From Rhodospirillales bacterium (lineage in GTDB: Bacteria; Pseudomonadota; Alphaproteobacteria; Rhodospirillales; Defluviicoccaceae), in assembly GCA_016793875.1 (NCBI GenBank), contig JAEULG010000098.1:1-36921 (forward strand): a stretch of 36,921 nt of DNA, written 5' to 3'. The position numbers and the translations under genes were made by a program. This document shows, in pieces, positions 7,529 through 17,868 of the stretch. Below the pieces are notes generated by a model, which worked only from the letters and a program-made list of their open reading frames with translations, made no database searches and had not been told where the DNA came from. The stretch's first letter is position 1. Each line of letters begins with the position of its first letter.

Positions 7529-8976
7529 CCGGCGCTCCGCCGCCGCTATGGACCGCCGAGGAGGCCGCCCGCGCGACTGGCGGCCGCTGTCGCGGACACT
7601 GGTCGGCCAGCGGCGTCTCCATCGACTCGCGCACACTTGTCCCGGGCGATCTTTTTGTGGCGTTGCAGGGGTTCAACTCCGACGGCCACGCCTTCGTTGC
7701 CGATGCGCTTGCCAGGGGCGCGGCGGCAGCCCTGGTGGCGTACGCGCCGGTGGGGGGGGCCGCGGACGCCCCGCTGCTGCTGGTCGCCGATACCTTCGCG
7801 GGTCTGCGCGCGCTGGGAGCAGCCGCTCGCGGCCGCAGCCGGGCGCGCATCGCCGGCATCACCGGCAGCGTCGGCAAGACCGGCATCAAGGAGGCGCTCG
7901 CTCTCGTCCTGCATCGGCAGGCGGAGACCTACGCCAGCGTGGGCAGCTTCAACAACCACTGGGGGGTTCCTCTCAGCCTCGCGCGCCTGCCGCGAAACGC
8001 GGCGTTCGGGGTGTTCGAGATGGGGATGAACCACGCCGGGGAGATTACGTCGCTGACGCGGCTGGTGCGCCCCCACGTCGCGGCGATCACCACCGTCGAG
8101 CCGGCGCACATCGAGCACTTCGCATCGGTCGAAGAGATCGCCGACGCCAAGGCGGAGATCTTCGACGGGCTGGAGCCAGGCGGCACCGCCGTGCTCAATC
8201 GCGACAACATCTATTGTGAGCGTCTGATCGGGCGGGCGCGCGGCGCCGGTGCCGCCCGCATCATCACCTTCGGACGGGCCGGGAAGGCTGATGTCCGGCT
8301 GATCGCCGCGGTTGGCGACGAGGCCGGCTCGCAGATCGAGGCGGAGGTGCTGGGGGAACGCCTGTCCTTTCGCATCGGGGCTCCCGGGCAGCACTGGCAG
8401 ACCAACGCGCTATGCGTCCTCGCCTGCGCCGCCGCCCTTTCTGCCGACGTCGGCGCCGCGGCCGCCGCCCTTGTCGATCTCCGACCGCCGAAGGGCCGGG
8501 GGCAACGGACGACGGTACGGCTCGCCGGAGGCAGCTTCGAGCTCATCGACGACAGCTATAACGCCAGCCCGGCCTCGATGCGGGCGTCATTCCAGGTGCT
8601 CGGCGCCAGCCGTCCCGGTCCGGGCGGCCGGCGGATCGCCGCGGTAGGAGACATGTTGGAACTGGGGCCGGAATCGCCGCGCCTGCACGCCGGACTGGCA
8701 ACGGCGCTGGTGGAGAACGGCATCGATCTCGTCTTCACCGCCGGGCCGACCAGCACCCACCTGCACGAGGCGCTGGCGGCACCAATGCGGGGCGCCCATG
8801 CCGAAAACTCGGAGGCGCTGGCCCCCGTCGTCGCCGAACAGATGCGCGCTGGCGATGTCATCGCGGTAAAGGGCTCGGCCGGCAGCCGCATGCGCCTCGT
8901 GGTCGAGGCGCTGCTGGGGCTGGATCAGGGTCGGCAATCCGAACAGGCGGGAACGGCCCCCGGGCCGGGGAAGTAG
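7525..8976 (+). CDS. murF: UDP-MurNAc-tripeptide-D-Ala-D-Ala ligase MurF
   Basis: MurF adds the D-Ala-D-Ala dipeptide made by Ddl to UDP-MurNAc-tripeptide, completing the pentapeptide. The 483-residue protein has the MurF N-terminal domain ([19 protein letters not shown], about 31-49), the ATPase P-loop [10 protein letters not shown] (111-120, Lys118), the [10 protein letters not shown] motif, and the C-terminal domain with [11 protein letters not shown] and GDMLELG. The P-loop with SVGKT rather than NGKT is usual for MurF. The ATG overlaps the murE stop. Translation ends 4 nt before the mraY GTG. Confidence 0.97.
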   Translation: MTGAPPPLWTAEEAARATGGRCRGHWSASGVSIDSRTLVPGDLFVALQGFNSDGHAFVADALARGAAAALVAYAPVGGAADAPLLLVADTFAGLRALGAAARGRSRARIAGITGSVGKTGIKEALALVLHRQAETYASVGSFNNHWGVPLSLARLPRNAAFGVFEMGMNHAGEITSLTRLVRPHVAAITTVEPAHIEHFASVEEIADAKAEIFDGLEPGGTAVLNRDNIYCERLIGRARGAGAARIITFGRAGKADVRLIAAVGDEAGSQIEAEVLGERLSFRIGAPGQHWQTNALCVLACAAALSADVGAAAAALVDLRPPKGRGQRTTVRLAGGSFELIDDSYNASPASMRASFQVLGASRPGPGGRRIAAVGDMLELGPESPRLHAGLATALVENGIDLVFTAGPTSTHLHEALAAPMRGAHAENSEALAPVVAEQMRAGDVIAVKGSAGSRMRLVVEALLGLDQGRQSEQAGTAPGPGK

Positions 8977-8980
8977 GGCT

Positions 8981-10069
8981 GTGCTTTATCATCTGCTGGT
9001 GCCGTTCGCGGACACGTTCACGCCATTCAACGTCTTCCGCTACATCACCTTCCGCTCGGGAGGCGCCCTGCTGACGGCGCTGCTGATCGGCTTCATCGTC
9101 GGACCCCGGCTGATCGCCCTGTTGCGGGCGCGACAGAACGGCGGCCAACCCATCCGCGCTGATGGTCCCGAGAGCCATCTGCTGACGAAGCGCGGCACAC
9201 CGACGATGGGCGGCTTTCTCATCCTGCTGGCGCTCACCGTCTCGACGCTGTTATGGGCCGAACTCAGCAACGGCTTCATCTGGGCGGCGCTGATCGTCAC
9301 CATCTCGTACGGCGCCATCGGCTTTCTCGATGATTATCGCAAGGTCGTGCATCGGGACAGCCGCGGCCTGCCGGGCCGCGCCAAGCTGTTCCTGCAAGTG
9401 ATCATCGCTGGCTCGGCGGCCCTGTGGATCAGCCAGCTCACCCCCGTCGTCTTGCAGGACCAACTCGCGGTGCCGTTCTTCAAGAACCTGCTGATCAACC
9501 TCGGCTGGGCATGGGTACTGCTCGCAGTCGTCGTCATCGTCGGTTCCTCCAACGCCGTCAACCTGACCGATGGCCTCGACGGGCTGGCGATTGTGCCGGC
9601 GATGATTGCCGCCGGCGTCTTCGCGCTGGTCGCCTACCTCGTCGGCAATACCGTCTTCGCCAACTATCTGCAGATTCACTACGTACCGGGGACCGGCGAA
9701 CTGGCCGTGTTCTGCGGTGCGCTGATCGGCGCTGGGCTCGGCTTTCTCTGGTTCAATGCTCCGCCGGCGCGCGTGTTCATGGGCGACACCGGCTCGCTAT
9801 CGCTGGGTGGGGCGCTGGGCACGATTGCCGTGTCCACCAAGCACGAACTGGTGCTGTTCATCGTCGGCGGGCTGTTCGTGCTGGAGACGGTCTCGGTGAT
9901 CGTCCAGGTCGTCTCGTTCAAGCTGACCGGACGCCGCGTCTTCCGCATGGCGCCGCTGCACCATCACTTCGAGAAAATGGGATGGAAGGAGCCGACCATC
10001 GTCATCCGCTTCTGGATCATCGCTGCGGTGCTGGCGCTGATCGGCCTGTCAACACTGAAGCTTCGTTAG
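8981..10069 (+). CDS. mraY: Phospho-MurNAc-pentapeptide transferase MraY
   Basis: This polytopic inner-membrane enzyme transfers phospho-MurNAc-pentapeptide from UDP to undecaprenyl phosphate, forming lipid I. The 362-residue sequence has about ten hydrophobic segments and the family motifs [15 protein letters not shown], the catalytic [18 protein letters not shown] and the cytosolic HHHFEKMGW loop. It starts at GTG 8981. This start is supported by GGGGAAG 7 nt upstream and by the conserved MLYHLL beginning. It is one of the few genes of the cluster not overlapping its upstream neighbour. Confidence 0.97.
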   Translation: MLYHLLVPFADTFTPFNVFRYITFRSGGALLTALLIGFIVGPRLIALLRARQNGGQPIRADGPESHLLTKRGTPTMGGFLILLALTVSTLLWAELSNGFIWAALIVTISYGAIGFLDDYRKVVHRDSRGLPGRAKLFLQVIIAGSAALWISQLTPVVLQDQLAVPFFKNLLINLGWAWVLLAVVVIVGSSNAVNLTDGLDGLAIVPAMIAAGVFALVAYLVGNTVFANYLQIHYVPGTGELAVFCGALIGAGLGFLWFNAPPARVFMGDTGSLSLGGALGTIAVSTKHELVLFIVGGLFVLETVSVIVQVVSFKLTGRRVFRMAPLHHHFEKMGWKEPTIVIRFWIIAAVLALIGLSTLKLR

Positions 10070-10077
10070 GAAGGGCC

Positions 10078-11457
10078 ATGATCGACCTGCGCAGCCTTCC
10101 ACGTCGTCCGTGGGCGGTGCTCGGGCTGGGTGCCAGCGGCCGGGCGGCCGCGCGTGCGCTGCTGGCGGCCGGACACACGGTTTGGGCCTGGGACGACGGC
10201 GAGACAGCCCGCGCCAGGGCCGCGGGAGAGGGCATTCCGCTGGTCGATCTTGCCGCGACAGACGACCTCGCCGAATCGGCTGCGTTGGTCCTGAGCCCCG
10301 GCATCCCCCACACCTACCCTGTACCACATCCGGTGGTGGTGCGGGCGCGCGATCTGGGCGTCGAGATCATCGGCGACGTCGAACTGCTGTTCCGCGTTCA
10401 CCCCGACGGCCGCTACGTCGGCATTTCAGGTACTAATGGAAAGTCGACCACCACCGCATTGATCGGCCACATCTTCGCTTTGAGCGGTGGTGACGTCCGG
10501 GTGGGCGGCAACCTCGGGCCGCCAGTTCTGGCCTTCGACCCTCCAACTACAAAAACAATATGTGTTTTGGAGATGTCTTCATACCAGTTGGAGCTGACGC
10601 CAAGTCTAGTATTTAATGCCGCCGTGATGCTCAACATATCGCCTGACCACCTCAGCCGCCACGGCGGCATGGAGGGTTACATCGCCGCCAAGCAGCGCAT
10701 CTTCGGGGGTGCGCGGCTCGGGGCGACGGCGGTGATTGGCGTCGATGACGATCCCAGCCGCGCCATCTGCACCGAGCTGTACGAGCGCCACAGCCACCGG
10801 GTGCTGGCCATCTCCGGCCGTCGCCGCGTCGGTGGCGGCGCGTTCGTCACCGGTGGCGCGCTGTGGGATGCGATCGAGGGCGACCCGAAGCACGTCGCCG
10901 AGCTCGGCAAGGCGCGGGCGCTGCCGGGCGAGCACAACGGCCAGAACGCCGCCGCCGCCTATGCGGCCGCCCGGGCCCTCGGCGTGCCGCTCGAAGCTTG
11001 CGCCGAGGCCATCCTCAGCTTTCCCGGCCTGCCGCACCGCCAGGAGCGGATCGCGGTGATCGACGGCGTTGCCTACGTCAACGACTCGAAGGCGACCAAC
11101 GGCGACGCCGCCGCCCGGGCGCTGGCCAGCTACGAGCGCATTTACTGGATTGCCGGCGGCCGGCCGAAGGAGGACGGGCTGGCCGCGACCCTGCCCTGGC
11201 TCGACCGGGTGCGTGCCGCCTTCCTCATCGGCGAGTCGGAAGAGGCGTTCGCCGGCGAACTCGACGGCAAGGCGGTGGTCGTCCGCTGCGGCACGCTGGC
11301 GCAGGCGTTCGCGGCTGCCCGCACCGCGGCGCAGGCGGATGCGGCCCATCAGCCAGTGGTGCTGCTGTCGCCGGCCTGCGCCTCTTTCGACCAGTTTCCC
11401 AACTTCGAGGTGCGCGGCGATGCCTTCCGCGCGCTGGTGAAGGAGATCGCCGCATGA
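10078..11457 (+). CDS. murD: UDP-MurNAc-L-alanine-D-glutamate ligase MurD
   Basis: MurD adds D-glutamate to UDP-MurNAc-L-Ala using ATP. The 459-residue protein has the nucleotide-binding start VLGLGASGRAAARAL (14-28), LSPGIP, the P-loop GISGTNGKSTTT (115-126), EMSSYQLE (165-172) and NISPDHLSRHGGMEGY (186-201), then KATNGDAA and LSPACASFDQF near the C-terminus. The ATG at 10078 has AGGAAGGG just upstream; longer readings of this frame extend wrongly into mraY. Residues about 155-187 (10540-10640) are written in AT-rich codons unlike the rest of the gene, although the protein motifs there are intact. The stop overlaps ftsW. Confidence 0.96.
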   Translation: MIDLRSLPRRPWAVLGLGASGRAAARALLAAGHTVWAWDDGETARARAAGEGIPLVDLAATDDLAESAALVLSPGIPHTYPVPHPVVVRARDLGVEIIGDVELLFRVHPDGRYVGISGTNGKSTTTALIGHIFALSGGDVRVGGNLGPPVLAFDPPTTKTICVLEMSSYQLELTPSLVFNAAVMLNISPDHLSRHGGMEGYIAAKQRIFGGARLGATAVIGVDDDPSRAICTELYERHSHRVLAISGRRRVGGGAFVTGGALWDAIEGDPKHVAELGKARALPGEHNGQNAAAAYAAARALGVPLEACAEAILSFPGLPHRQERIAVIDGVAYVNDSKATNGDAAARALASYERIYWIAGGRPKEDGLAATLPWLDRVRAAFLIGESEEAFAGELDGKAVVVRCGTLAQAFAAARTAAQADAAHQPVVLLSPACASFDQFPNFEVRGDAFRALVKEIAA

Positions 11458-12581
11458 GCCTCTCCTTTTCCCGTACCGATACCAGTCTGCTGAGCCGGTG
11501 GTGGTGGACGGTCGACCGCTGGACGATCGCCGCCATCCTGCTGATTGCCGGGCTCGGCATCGTCCTCACCATGGCGGCGTCGCCGCCGGTGGCGCAGCGT
11601 CTGCATCTTGACGCCTTCTATTTTGCGCACCGGCAAATGGCGTACGTGCCGGTGGCGATTGGCTTGATGCTGGTCACCTCGCTGCTGTCGCCGAAAGGGG
11701 TCCGGCGGTGCGCTGCGATCATCCTGTTGATCGCCTTTGTCGCCACCATCGCCACGCTCTTCTTTGGCGCGGAGGTCAAAGGGGCGCGACGGTGGCTGTC
11801 GATCGCCGGCGTCTCGATCCAGCCGTCCGAGTTCCTGAAGCCGGCCTTCGCCGTCGTCTGCGCCGCGGTTATCGCCGGCAGCCGCGACAGCGGGCAGTGG
11901 GCAGGCTACCCGCTGTCGGCCGGGCTGGTGGCGGCGGTGGCCGGCGTCCTGCTGCTGCAGCCCGACGTCGGAACGACACTGCTGGTCGCCGGCGTCTGGT
12001 GCATGCAGATCTTTCTCGCCGGCTGCCCGCTGGCGCTGATCGGGCTGCTGGCGCTGGGATTCGCCGGGGTTGGTGTGGGCGCCTACTTCGCCTTCGATCA
12101 CGTGCGCTACCGGGTCGATCTCTTCCTCGATCCGGCGAGCGGCGAGGGCTACCAAGTCAAGCGGGCGATGGAAGCCTTCCAGAGCGGCGGCCTGTTCGGT
12201 CGCGGGCCGGGCGAAGGCCACGTCAAGGCGGTGCTGCCGGACGCCCATGCCGACTTCATCTTCGCCGTCGCCGGTGAGGAATACGGTGTGCTCGTCTGTT
12301 TGCTGCTGATCGGGTTGTTCGGCTTCGTCGTGCTGCGCGGCATGATCCGCGCCTTCAAGGACAGCGATCTGTTCGTGCTGCTGGCGGCGGGCTCGCTGCT
12401 GGCGCTGTTCGGCGCGCAGGCGCTGATGAACATGGCCTCGACCATGCACCTGATCCCGCCGAAGGGCATCACCCTGCCATTCGTTTCCTACGGCGGCTCC
12501 GCCACCATCGCGCTCGCCTGGGCCCTTGGCATGGCGCTGGCGCTGACCCGCGAACGCCCCCATCCAGGAGGCGTCCGATGA
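11454..12581 (+). CDS. ftsW: Septal peptidoglycan glycosyltransferase FtsW
   Basis: FtsW is the SEDS-family membrane glycosyltransferase that polymerises lipid II at the septum together with FtsI. The 375-residue protein has about ten transmembrane segments. It shows the SEDS signatures GARRWLSIAGVSIQPSEFLK (about 113-132), FQSGGLFGRGPGEGHVK, DAHADFIFAVAGEEYG (carrying the conserved Asp region) and PPKGITLPFVSYGGSA. The ATG at 11454 overlaps the murD stop, and the stop overlaps the murG start. Location between murD and murG is the standard dcw position and separates it from RodA. Confidence 0.96.
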   Translation: MSLSFSRTDTSLLSRWWWTVDRWTIAAILLIAGLGIVLTMAASPPVAQRLHLDAFYFAHRQMAYVPVAIGLMLVTSLLSPKGVRRCAAIILLIAFVATIATLFFGAEVKGARRWLSIAGVSIQPSEFLKPAFAVVCAAVIAGSRDSGQWAGYPLSAGLVAAVAGVLLLQPDVGTTLLVAGVWCMQIFLAGCPLALIGLLALGFAGVGVGAYFAFDHVRYRVDLFLDPASGEGYQVKRAMEAFQSGGLFGRGPGEGHVKAVLPDAHADFIFAVAGEEYGVLVCLLLIGLFGFVVLRGMIRAFKDSDLFVLLAAGSLLALFGAQALMNMASTMHLIPPKGITLPFVSYGGSATIALAWALGMALALTRERPHPGGVR

Positions 12582-13717
12582 GCGCCACCCGTCCCCTCCG
12601 CGTTGCCCTTGCCGCCGGCGGCACCGGCGGGCACGTCTTCCCCGCCGAGGCCCTCGCCTCGCAGCTCCGAGAGCGCGGCATCGAGCCGGTGCTGTTTACC
12701 GACCGCCGCGGCGTCTCGTTTGGCGGCGAGATGCAGGTCCGGCGCGTCCGCGGCGGCGGCATCGCCGGTCGGTCGGCGTGGGGCCGGATGAAGAGCATCG
12801 TCGCGCTCGGCGGTGGGCTGGCCCAGGCCGCCTGGGCGTTGCGGCTGCTGTCGCCGCGCGCCGTCGTCGGCTTCGGCAGCTACGCCTCGGTGCCGACGGT
12901 CATGGCGGCGAGCCTGCTCGGCATTCCCACCATTATCCACGAACAGAACGCCGTCCTTGGGCGCGCCAACCGTCTGCTTGCCCGCCGCGCCAGCCGTATC
13001 GCCACCGCGTTCGAGGCTGTGGCGGCCGTCCCGAAGGGAGCCGAGGACAGGGTCATTCGTACCGGCATGCCGGTACGGCCCGCGTTCGCCCGGCTGCGCG
13101 AGCGCGCCTACCAGCCGCCGGAAGTGGGCGGGCCGATCCGCCTGCTGGTCACCGGTGGCAGCCAGGGGGCGCAGGTGTTCGGCGAGGTGCTGCCGGCAGC
13201 GGTGGACCGGCTGAGTGCGCGTATCCGCTCCCGCCTCGCCATCACCCAGCAGTGCCGGCCGGAGGCTCTCGATCACGTCCGCGAAGCATACCGCCGGATC
13301 GGACTTGGCGCGGAGCTCGGCACGTTCTTCGACGACGTTCCGGCGCGGCTGGCGGCGACGCACCTGCTTGTCGCTCGGGCCGGCGCCTCGACCATAGCTG
13401 AGATCACCACCCTCGGCTGCCCGGCAATCCTGGTTCCGTATCCCTACGCCACCGACGATCACCAGACCGCCAACGCGCGGGCCGTCGTCGAGCCGGGGGG
13501 CGCCTGGTTGATGCCGCAGGATTCGCTGACGCCGGAGGCGCTGTCGGCGCGGCTGGAGGATGTGCTCGCACGACCGGCGAAGCTGGCCGCAGCGGCAGCG
13601 GTGGCGCACGACCTCGGCTTCGACCGGGCGGCCGGACGGCTGGCCGATCTGGTGCTGGAGGTCATCGGCGCGGCACCCCCGGAGATAGCGATCAGCAACG
13701 GAAGGCTTGCGGCATGA
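12578..13717 (+). CDS. murG: UDP-GlcNAc transferase MurG (lipid II synthesis)
   Basis: MurG transfers GlcNAc from UDP-GlcNAc to lipid I, giving lipid II on the inner face of the cytoplasmic membrane. The 379-residue GT-B protein has the N-terminal [14 protein letters not shown] loop (14-27), a second glycine-rich loop, [13 protein letters not shown], at the start of the C-terminal domain, and the donor-binding [11 protein letters not shown] followed by [14 protein letters not shown]. Length is slightly above the E. coli protein. It is coupled by ATGA overlaps to ftsW and murC. Confidence 0.97.
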   Translation: MSATRPLRVALAAGGTGGHVFPAEALASQLRERGIEPVLFTDRRGVSFGGEMQVRRVRGGGIAGRSAWGRMKSIVALGGGLAQAAWALRLLSPRAVVGFGSYASVPTVMAASLLGIPTIIHEQNAVLGRANRLLARRASRIATAFEAVAAVPKGAEDRVIRTGMPVRPAFARLRERAYQPPEVGGPIRLLVTGGSQGAQVFGEVLPAAVDRLSARIRSRLAITQQCRPEALDHVREAYRRIGLGAELGTFFDDVPARLAATHLLVARAGASTIAEITTLGCPAILVPYPYATDDHQTANARAVVEPGGAWLMPQDSLTPEALSARLEDVLARPAKLAAAAAVAHDLGFDRAAGRLADLVLEVIGAAPPEIAISNGRLAA

Positions 13718-15144
13718 AGAGCATCCCGCTGGGGATCGGGCCCATCCACTTCGTCGGCATCGGCGGCATCGGTATGAGCGGCATCGCCGAACTGATGCAC
13801 GACCTGGGGTACCGGGTGCAGGGCAGTGACCGCGCCGAGGGTGCCAACACCCGCCGGCTGCAGGCCAAGGGCATTCCCGTCGTCATCGGTCATGCCGAGG
13901 AGAACCTCGGCGAGGCGCAGGTGGTGGTCATCTCGTCGGCGGTACGTGCGGAGAATCCGGAAGTAGTGGCCGCTCGCAAGCTGCTGGTCCCGGTAGTGCG
14001 GCGCGCCGAGATGCTGGGCGAATTGATGCGGCTGAAGTGGTCGATCGCAGTCGGCGGCACCCACGGCAAGACGACGACGACCTCGCTGATCGCCCAGGTG
14101 CTGGATGCCGCCGGGCTCGATCCGACGGTGGTCAACGGCGGCATCATCAACGCCTGGGGCTCGAACGCCCGCCACGGTTCCGGCGACTGGATGGTGGCCG
14201 AGGCCGACGAGAGCGATGGCACCATGGTCAAGCTGCCGGCGACGATCGCTGTGATCACCAACATCGACCCCGAGCACATGGATCACTATGGCACCTTCGA
14301 GGCGCTGCGCGAGGCGTTCGTCACCTTCGCCGCCAACATCCCGTTCTATGGCGTTGCCGCCGTGTGCATCGATCATCCGGAGGTACAGGGCATCCTGCCG
14401 CGGCTGCTCGACCGCCGGGTCGTCACCTACGGCTTCAGCCCGCAAGCGGACGTGCGTGGCACTGACGTCTACGCCAATGGCGACGGCGTGCGCTTCACCG
14501 CGGTAGTCAGCGATCGCAAGTCCGGGGTCAGCCGCACCGTTCCGAAGCTGTTCCTGCCGATGTACGGCAAGCACAACGTCCAGAACGCGCTGGCGGCGCT
14601 CGCCGTCGCCGGCGCCGTCGGCATCGACGACGCCACGGTGGCACGGGCGTTCGCCAGCTTCGGCGGCGTCAACCGTCGCTTCACCCGCTGCGGCGAGGTC
14701 GATGGCGTCACCGTCATCGACGACTACGGCCACCACCCGGTGGAAATTGCCGCGGTGCTGGAAGCGGCGCGCACCGTAGCCACCGGGCAGGTAATCGCCG
14801 TCGTCCAGCCGCACCGCTACAGCCGACTGGCCAGCCTGTTCGAAGGCTTCTGCTCCTGCTTCAACGATGCCGATGCGGTGATCGTCGCCGACGTCTATGC
14901 CGCCGGCGAGGATCCAATCGACGGGATCAGCCGCGATGCGCTGGTCGACGGCCTGCGTGCTCGCGGTCACCGCCAAGTCATCCCGCTGGAAGACCGTGAT
15001 GCTCTCGCCCGCACCGTCTCCGAGATTGCCAACGCCGGCGATCTCGTCGTCTGCCTGGGAGCGGGCAACATCACCCAGTGGGCGCACGCGCTGCCGGCCG
15101 AAATCAAGGCTTGGCGGCGGCAGTGCACGGGGGCGGCAGCATGA
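13714..15144 (+). CDS. murC: UDP-MurNAc-L-alanine ligase MurC
   Basis: MurC attaches the first amino acid, L-alanine, to UDP-MurNAc using ATP. The 476-residue protein opens with [18 protein letters not shown] (11-28), a Rossmann loop typical of MurC. The ATP P-loop [10 protein letters not shown] lies at 114-123, followed by [24 protein letters not shown] and the C-terminal [10 protein letters not shown] and QPHRYSRL motifs. Length and motif order are normal. It overlaps murG and murB by ATGA. Confidence 0.97.
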   Translation: MKSIPLGIGPIHFVGIGGIGMSGIAELMHDLGYRVQGSDRAEGANTRRLQAKGIPVVIGHAEENLGEAQVVVISSAVRAENPEVVAARKLLVPVVRRAEMLGELMRLKWSIAVGGTHGKTTTTSLIAQVLDAAGLDPTVVNGGIINAWGSNARHGSGDWMVAEADESDGTMVKLPATIAVITNIDPEHMDHYGTFEALREAFVTFAANIPFYGVAAVCIDHPEVQGILPRLLDRRVVTYGFSPQADVRGTDVYANGDGVRFTAVVSDRKSGVSRTVPKLFLPMYGKHNVQNALAALAVAGAVGIDDATVARAFASFGGVNRRFTRCGEVDGVTVIDDYGHHPVEIAAVLEAARTVATGQVIAVVQPHRYSRLASLFEGFCSCFNDADAVIVADVYAAGEDPIDGISRDALVDGLRARGHRQVIPLEDRDALARTVSEIANAGDLVVCLGAGNITQWAHALPAEIKAWRRQCTGAAA

Positions 15145-16088
15145 TGCCGGCAGCGAAGGCCCCGCCGCGCCTGATCGACCGGTTGCCGGCCGTGCGCGGC
15201 CGCCTCAGCGAGGCAATAGCGCTGGCGCCGGTCACGTGGTTCCGCGTCGGTGGTCCGGCCGAGGTTATGTTTCGCCCGGCGGACAGCGATGATCTCGCCG
15301 CGTTCATCGCCGAAAAGCCGGCGGACGTGGCGGTGACCGTCCTCGGCGTCGGTTCCAACCTGCTGGTGCGCGACGGCGGTGTGCCGGGCGTCGTCGTGCG
15401 GCTCGGCCGCGGCTTCGCCGGCATCGCCGTCGACGGCGAGACGATCACCGTCGGCGCCGGGGCGCTGGACGGAAACGTCGCCCGCGTCGCACAGGACGCC
15501 GGGCTCACCGGCCTCGAATTCCTCTCCGGCATTCCCGGGACCATCGGTGGGGCACTGCGGATGAACGCAGGTGCCTACGGCAGCGAGATACGCGACATCC
15601 TGGTTTCGGCAACGGCCCTCGACGGTGAGGGCAGCGAGCGCCGGCTATTGCCCGCCGACCTCGGTTTTGGCTATCGCCACTGCACCATCGCCGAGGACTG
15701 GATCTTCACCGGCGCCGTCTTGCGCGGCCAGCGTGGTGATGCCGGCGAAATCGCCCGGCGGATGGCCGAAATCCGCACCGCGCGGGAAAGCACGCAGCCG
15801 GTTCGCTCGCGCACCGGCGGCTCGACCTTCGCCAACCCGCCGGCCGCCAAGGCATGGGAGCTGATCGACCGGGCCGGTTGCCGCGGCCTCGTCGTCGGCG
15901 GAGCGCAGGTCTCCGAGCAGCATTGCAACTTTCTGATCAACCGCGGCGATGCCACCGCCGCCGATCTGGAGATGCTCGGCGAGGAAGTCCGCCGCCGGGT
16001 CCTGGCGGCCACCGGCGTCACCCTCGAGTGGGAAATCAGGCGGATCGGCGTGCAGGCGGCAGGCGGTCTGCGGGAGGTGAGGGGATGA
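15141..16088 (+). CDS. murB: UDP-N-acetylenolpyruvoylglucosamine reductase MurB
   Basis: This FAD-dependent enzyme reduces UDP-GlcNAc-enolpyruvate with NADPH to give UDP-MurNAc. The 315-residue protein has the FAD-binding [13 protein letters not shown] (68-80) and [18 protein letters not shown] (130-147). The catalytic serine is in GGSTFANPP (Ser228). The sequence ends with the C-terminal [12 protein letters not shown] segment. The short build, without the extra type I insertion, is that of type II MurB. ATG 15141 overlaps the murC stop; a second ATG follows immediately at 15144 but breaks the overlap pattern. The stop overlaps ddl. Confidence 0.96.
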   Translation: MMPAAKAPPRLIDRLPAVRGRLSEAIALAPVTWFRVGGPAEVMFRPADSDDLAAFIAEKPADVAVTVLGVGSNLLVRDGGVPGVVVRLGRGFAGIAVDGETITVGAGALDGNVARVAQDAGLTGLEFLSGIPGTIGGALRMNAGAYGSEIRDILVSATALDGEGSERRLLPADLGFGYRHCTIAEDWIFTGAVLRGQRGDAGEIARRMAEIRTARESTQPVRSRTGGSTFANPPAAKAWELIDRAGCRGLVVGGAQVSEQHCNFLINRGDATAADLEMLGEEVRRRVLAATGVTLEWEIRRIGVQAAGGLREVRG

Positions 16089-16987
16089 GCAAGCGCGTCG
16101 CAGTTCTGATGGGCGGCTGGTCTTCCGAGCGCGAGGTCTCGCTGGTCAGCGGTGCCGCCGTTGCCGATGGCCTGTGCCAAGCGGGGTACGATGCCTACGC
16201 CATCGACGTCCGCCGCGACGTGCCGGCGTTGCTGGCCGGCCTCACGCCGAAGCCGGACGTGGTGTTCAACGCGCTGCACGGCCGCTGGGGCGAGGACGGG
16301 ACGATCCAGGGGCTGCTCGACATCCTCGCCATTCCCTACACCCACTCCGGGGTACTCGCCTCGGCGTTGGCGATGCATAAGCCGCAAGCGAAGCAGGTGC
16401 TGGCTCACGCCGGCGTTCCCGTCGCCGAGCACGTCATCGTGCGGCGCGACGATTTCGCTGGTGGCGATCCAATGCCGCGGCCGTTCGTCATCAAGCCGAT
16501 GAACGAGGGCTCCAGCGTTGGCGTCCGCATCGTTCGCAACGGCAGCAACATCGGCGCGCTGAACGGCGACTGGCAATTCGGCGAGCAGGTGATGGTCGAG
16601 CGGTTCATCGCCGGCCGCGAATTCACCGTGGCGGTGATGGGCGACCGGGCGCTGGCGGTGACCGAGATCACCACAGAGCGCGGCTTCTACGATTACGACG
16701 CCAAGTATGCGCCGGGCGGCTCGCGCCACGTCGTGCCGGCGCAGGTCGAGCCGGCCGTCTATGACGAGGCGATGCGCCTTGCCGTGCTCGCGCATCAGGC
16801 ACTCGGCTGCCGCGGCGTCTCTCGCGCCGACCTGCGCTGGGACGGTGAGCGGCTGTACATGCTGGAGGTCAACACCCAGCCCGGCATGACGCCGACCTCG
16901 CTGGTGCCGGAACAGGCGGCCTGCGCCGGCATCTCCTTTTCCGAACTGGTGGCCTGGATGGTCGAGCACGCGGAGTACGACGCATGA
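16085..16987 (+). CDS. ddl: D-alanine-D-alanine ligase
   Basis: Ddl joins two D-alanines with ATP, providing the dipeptide used by MurF. The 300-residue ATP-grasp protein has the N-terminal [35 protein letters not shown], the ATP-binding [14 protein letters not shown] and [14 protein letters not shown], and the metal/substrate-binding [19 protein letters not shown]. The short length and the HGRWGEDG sequence fit the DdlB type found inside dcw clusters. It overlaps murB and ftsQ by ATGA. Confidence 0.96.
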   Translation: MSKRVAVLMGGWSSEREVSLVSGAAVADGLCQAGYDAYAIDVRRDVPALLAGLTPKPDVVFNALHGRWGEDGTIQGLLDILAIPYTHSGVLASALAMHKPQAKQVLAHAGVPVAEHVIVRRDDFAGGDPMPRPFVIKPMNEGSSVGVRIVRNGSNIGALNGDWQFGEQVMVERFIAGREFTVAVMGDRALAVTEITTERGFYDYDAKYAPGGSRHVVPAQVEPAVYDEAMRLAVLAHQALGCRGVSRADLRWDGERLYMLEVNTQPGMTPTSLVPEQAACAGISFSELVAWMVEHAEYDA

Positions 16988-17820
16988 TCGGCAGCAGGCT
17001 CCGGGCGATGAGAAAGAAGAATACGCGGCGGCCGCGCGTCGTGCCGGTGTGGCGCTCGCGCCGGGCGCTGTCGTGCTGGACCGCGGCTTTCATCCTTGCC
17101 ATTGCCGGCACCGGCTGGATGGCGTGGGCCGCGGGTATGCCGCAGCGCGCCGCGGCGCGTACGGTGCAGGCGGCTCTCGATGCATCGGCGCACATGGGCT
17201 TTGTCGTGCGCGATGTCTTCGTCGTTGGCCGCAACGAGACGCCGAAGAAGACCCTGCTTGATACATTGGCGGTCAGGCGCGGCTCGCCGATCCTCGCGGT
17301 CGACCTGGAGGCGGTGCGCCAGCGGGTGCAGGCGCTGCCGTGGGTGCGGCAGGCATCGATCCGCCGGGTCCTGCCGGACACCCTTGTCATCGATATCGTC
17401 GAGCGCAAGCCCCTGGCGCTGTGGCAGCACGACAAGCGGTTCGCGCTGATCGACGAAGAGGGGCAGGTGATCCTGCGCGACGACGTCGGCCCGTTCAATG
17501 ATCTCATGATCGTCGTCGGCGAGGATGCGCCCGCCAACGCGACGGCGCTGGTGCGCATGCTGGCGAGCGAGCCGGAATTGCTGTCGCGGGTGAAGGCGGC
17601 GGTGCGGGTTGGCGGTCGGCGCTGGAACGTGCACATGGCCGACGGCATCGACGTCAAGCTGCCCGAGCAGGATCCGGAGCGGGCGTGGCGACGGCTCGCC
17701 CAACACCAGAAGGAGCATCACTTGCTCGACAAGCCGGTGCGGGTGATCGACCTGCGGCTGGAAGGCCGGCTGGTGGTGCGCCCGGCTGATCGCGTGAGCC
17801 ACACCGGAAGCGATGCGTGA
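16984..17820 (+). CDS. ftsQ: Cell division protein FtsQ
   Basis: FtsQ is a bitopic divisome protein that recruits FtsL-FtsB. The 278-residue sequence has a basic cytoplasmic N-terminus, one transmembrane helix (about 31-50), a POTRA domain (about 72-141, with VRDVFVVGRNETPKKTLL and LPWVRQASIRRVLPDTL), and the FtsQ beta domain, which begins ERKPLALWQ. Position between ddl and ftsA is canonical. The ATG overlaps the ddl stop. The gap to ftsA is 48 nt, one of the larger gaps in the cluster. Confidence 0.94.
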   Translation: MIGSRLRAMRKKNTRRPRVVPVWRSRRALSCWTAAFILAIAGTGWMAWAAGMPQRAAARTVQAALDASAHMGFVVRDVFVVGRNETPKKTLLDTLAVRRGSPILAVDLEAVRQRVQALPWVRQASIRRVLPDTLVIDIVERKPLALWQHDKRFALIDEEGQVILRDDVGPFNDLMIVVGEDAPANATALVRMLASEPELLSRVKAAVRVGGRRWNVHMADGIDVKLPEQDPERAWRRLAQHQKEHHLLDKPVRVIDLRLEGRLVVRPADRVSHTGSDA

Positions 17821-17868
17821 CGGCGGCTCGGTGCCGGCTGGCAAAAAAGACCTAGCGGGGATGTGGAC

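Noticed and set aside
9424..10077. Upstream extension of the murD frame into mraY
   Set aside because: The conserved MurD start with its ribosome site is at 10078, and mraY is required in this stretch in a different frame.
10533..10640. Idea that the AT-rich part of murD is an inserted element
   Set aside because: The conserved MurD residues read straight through without extra length, there are no flanking repeats, and so it is a codon-level difference rather than an insertion.
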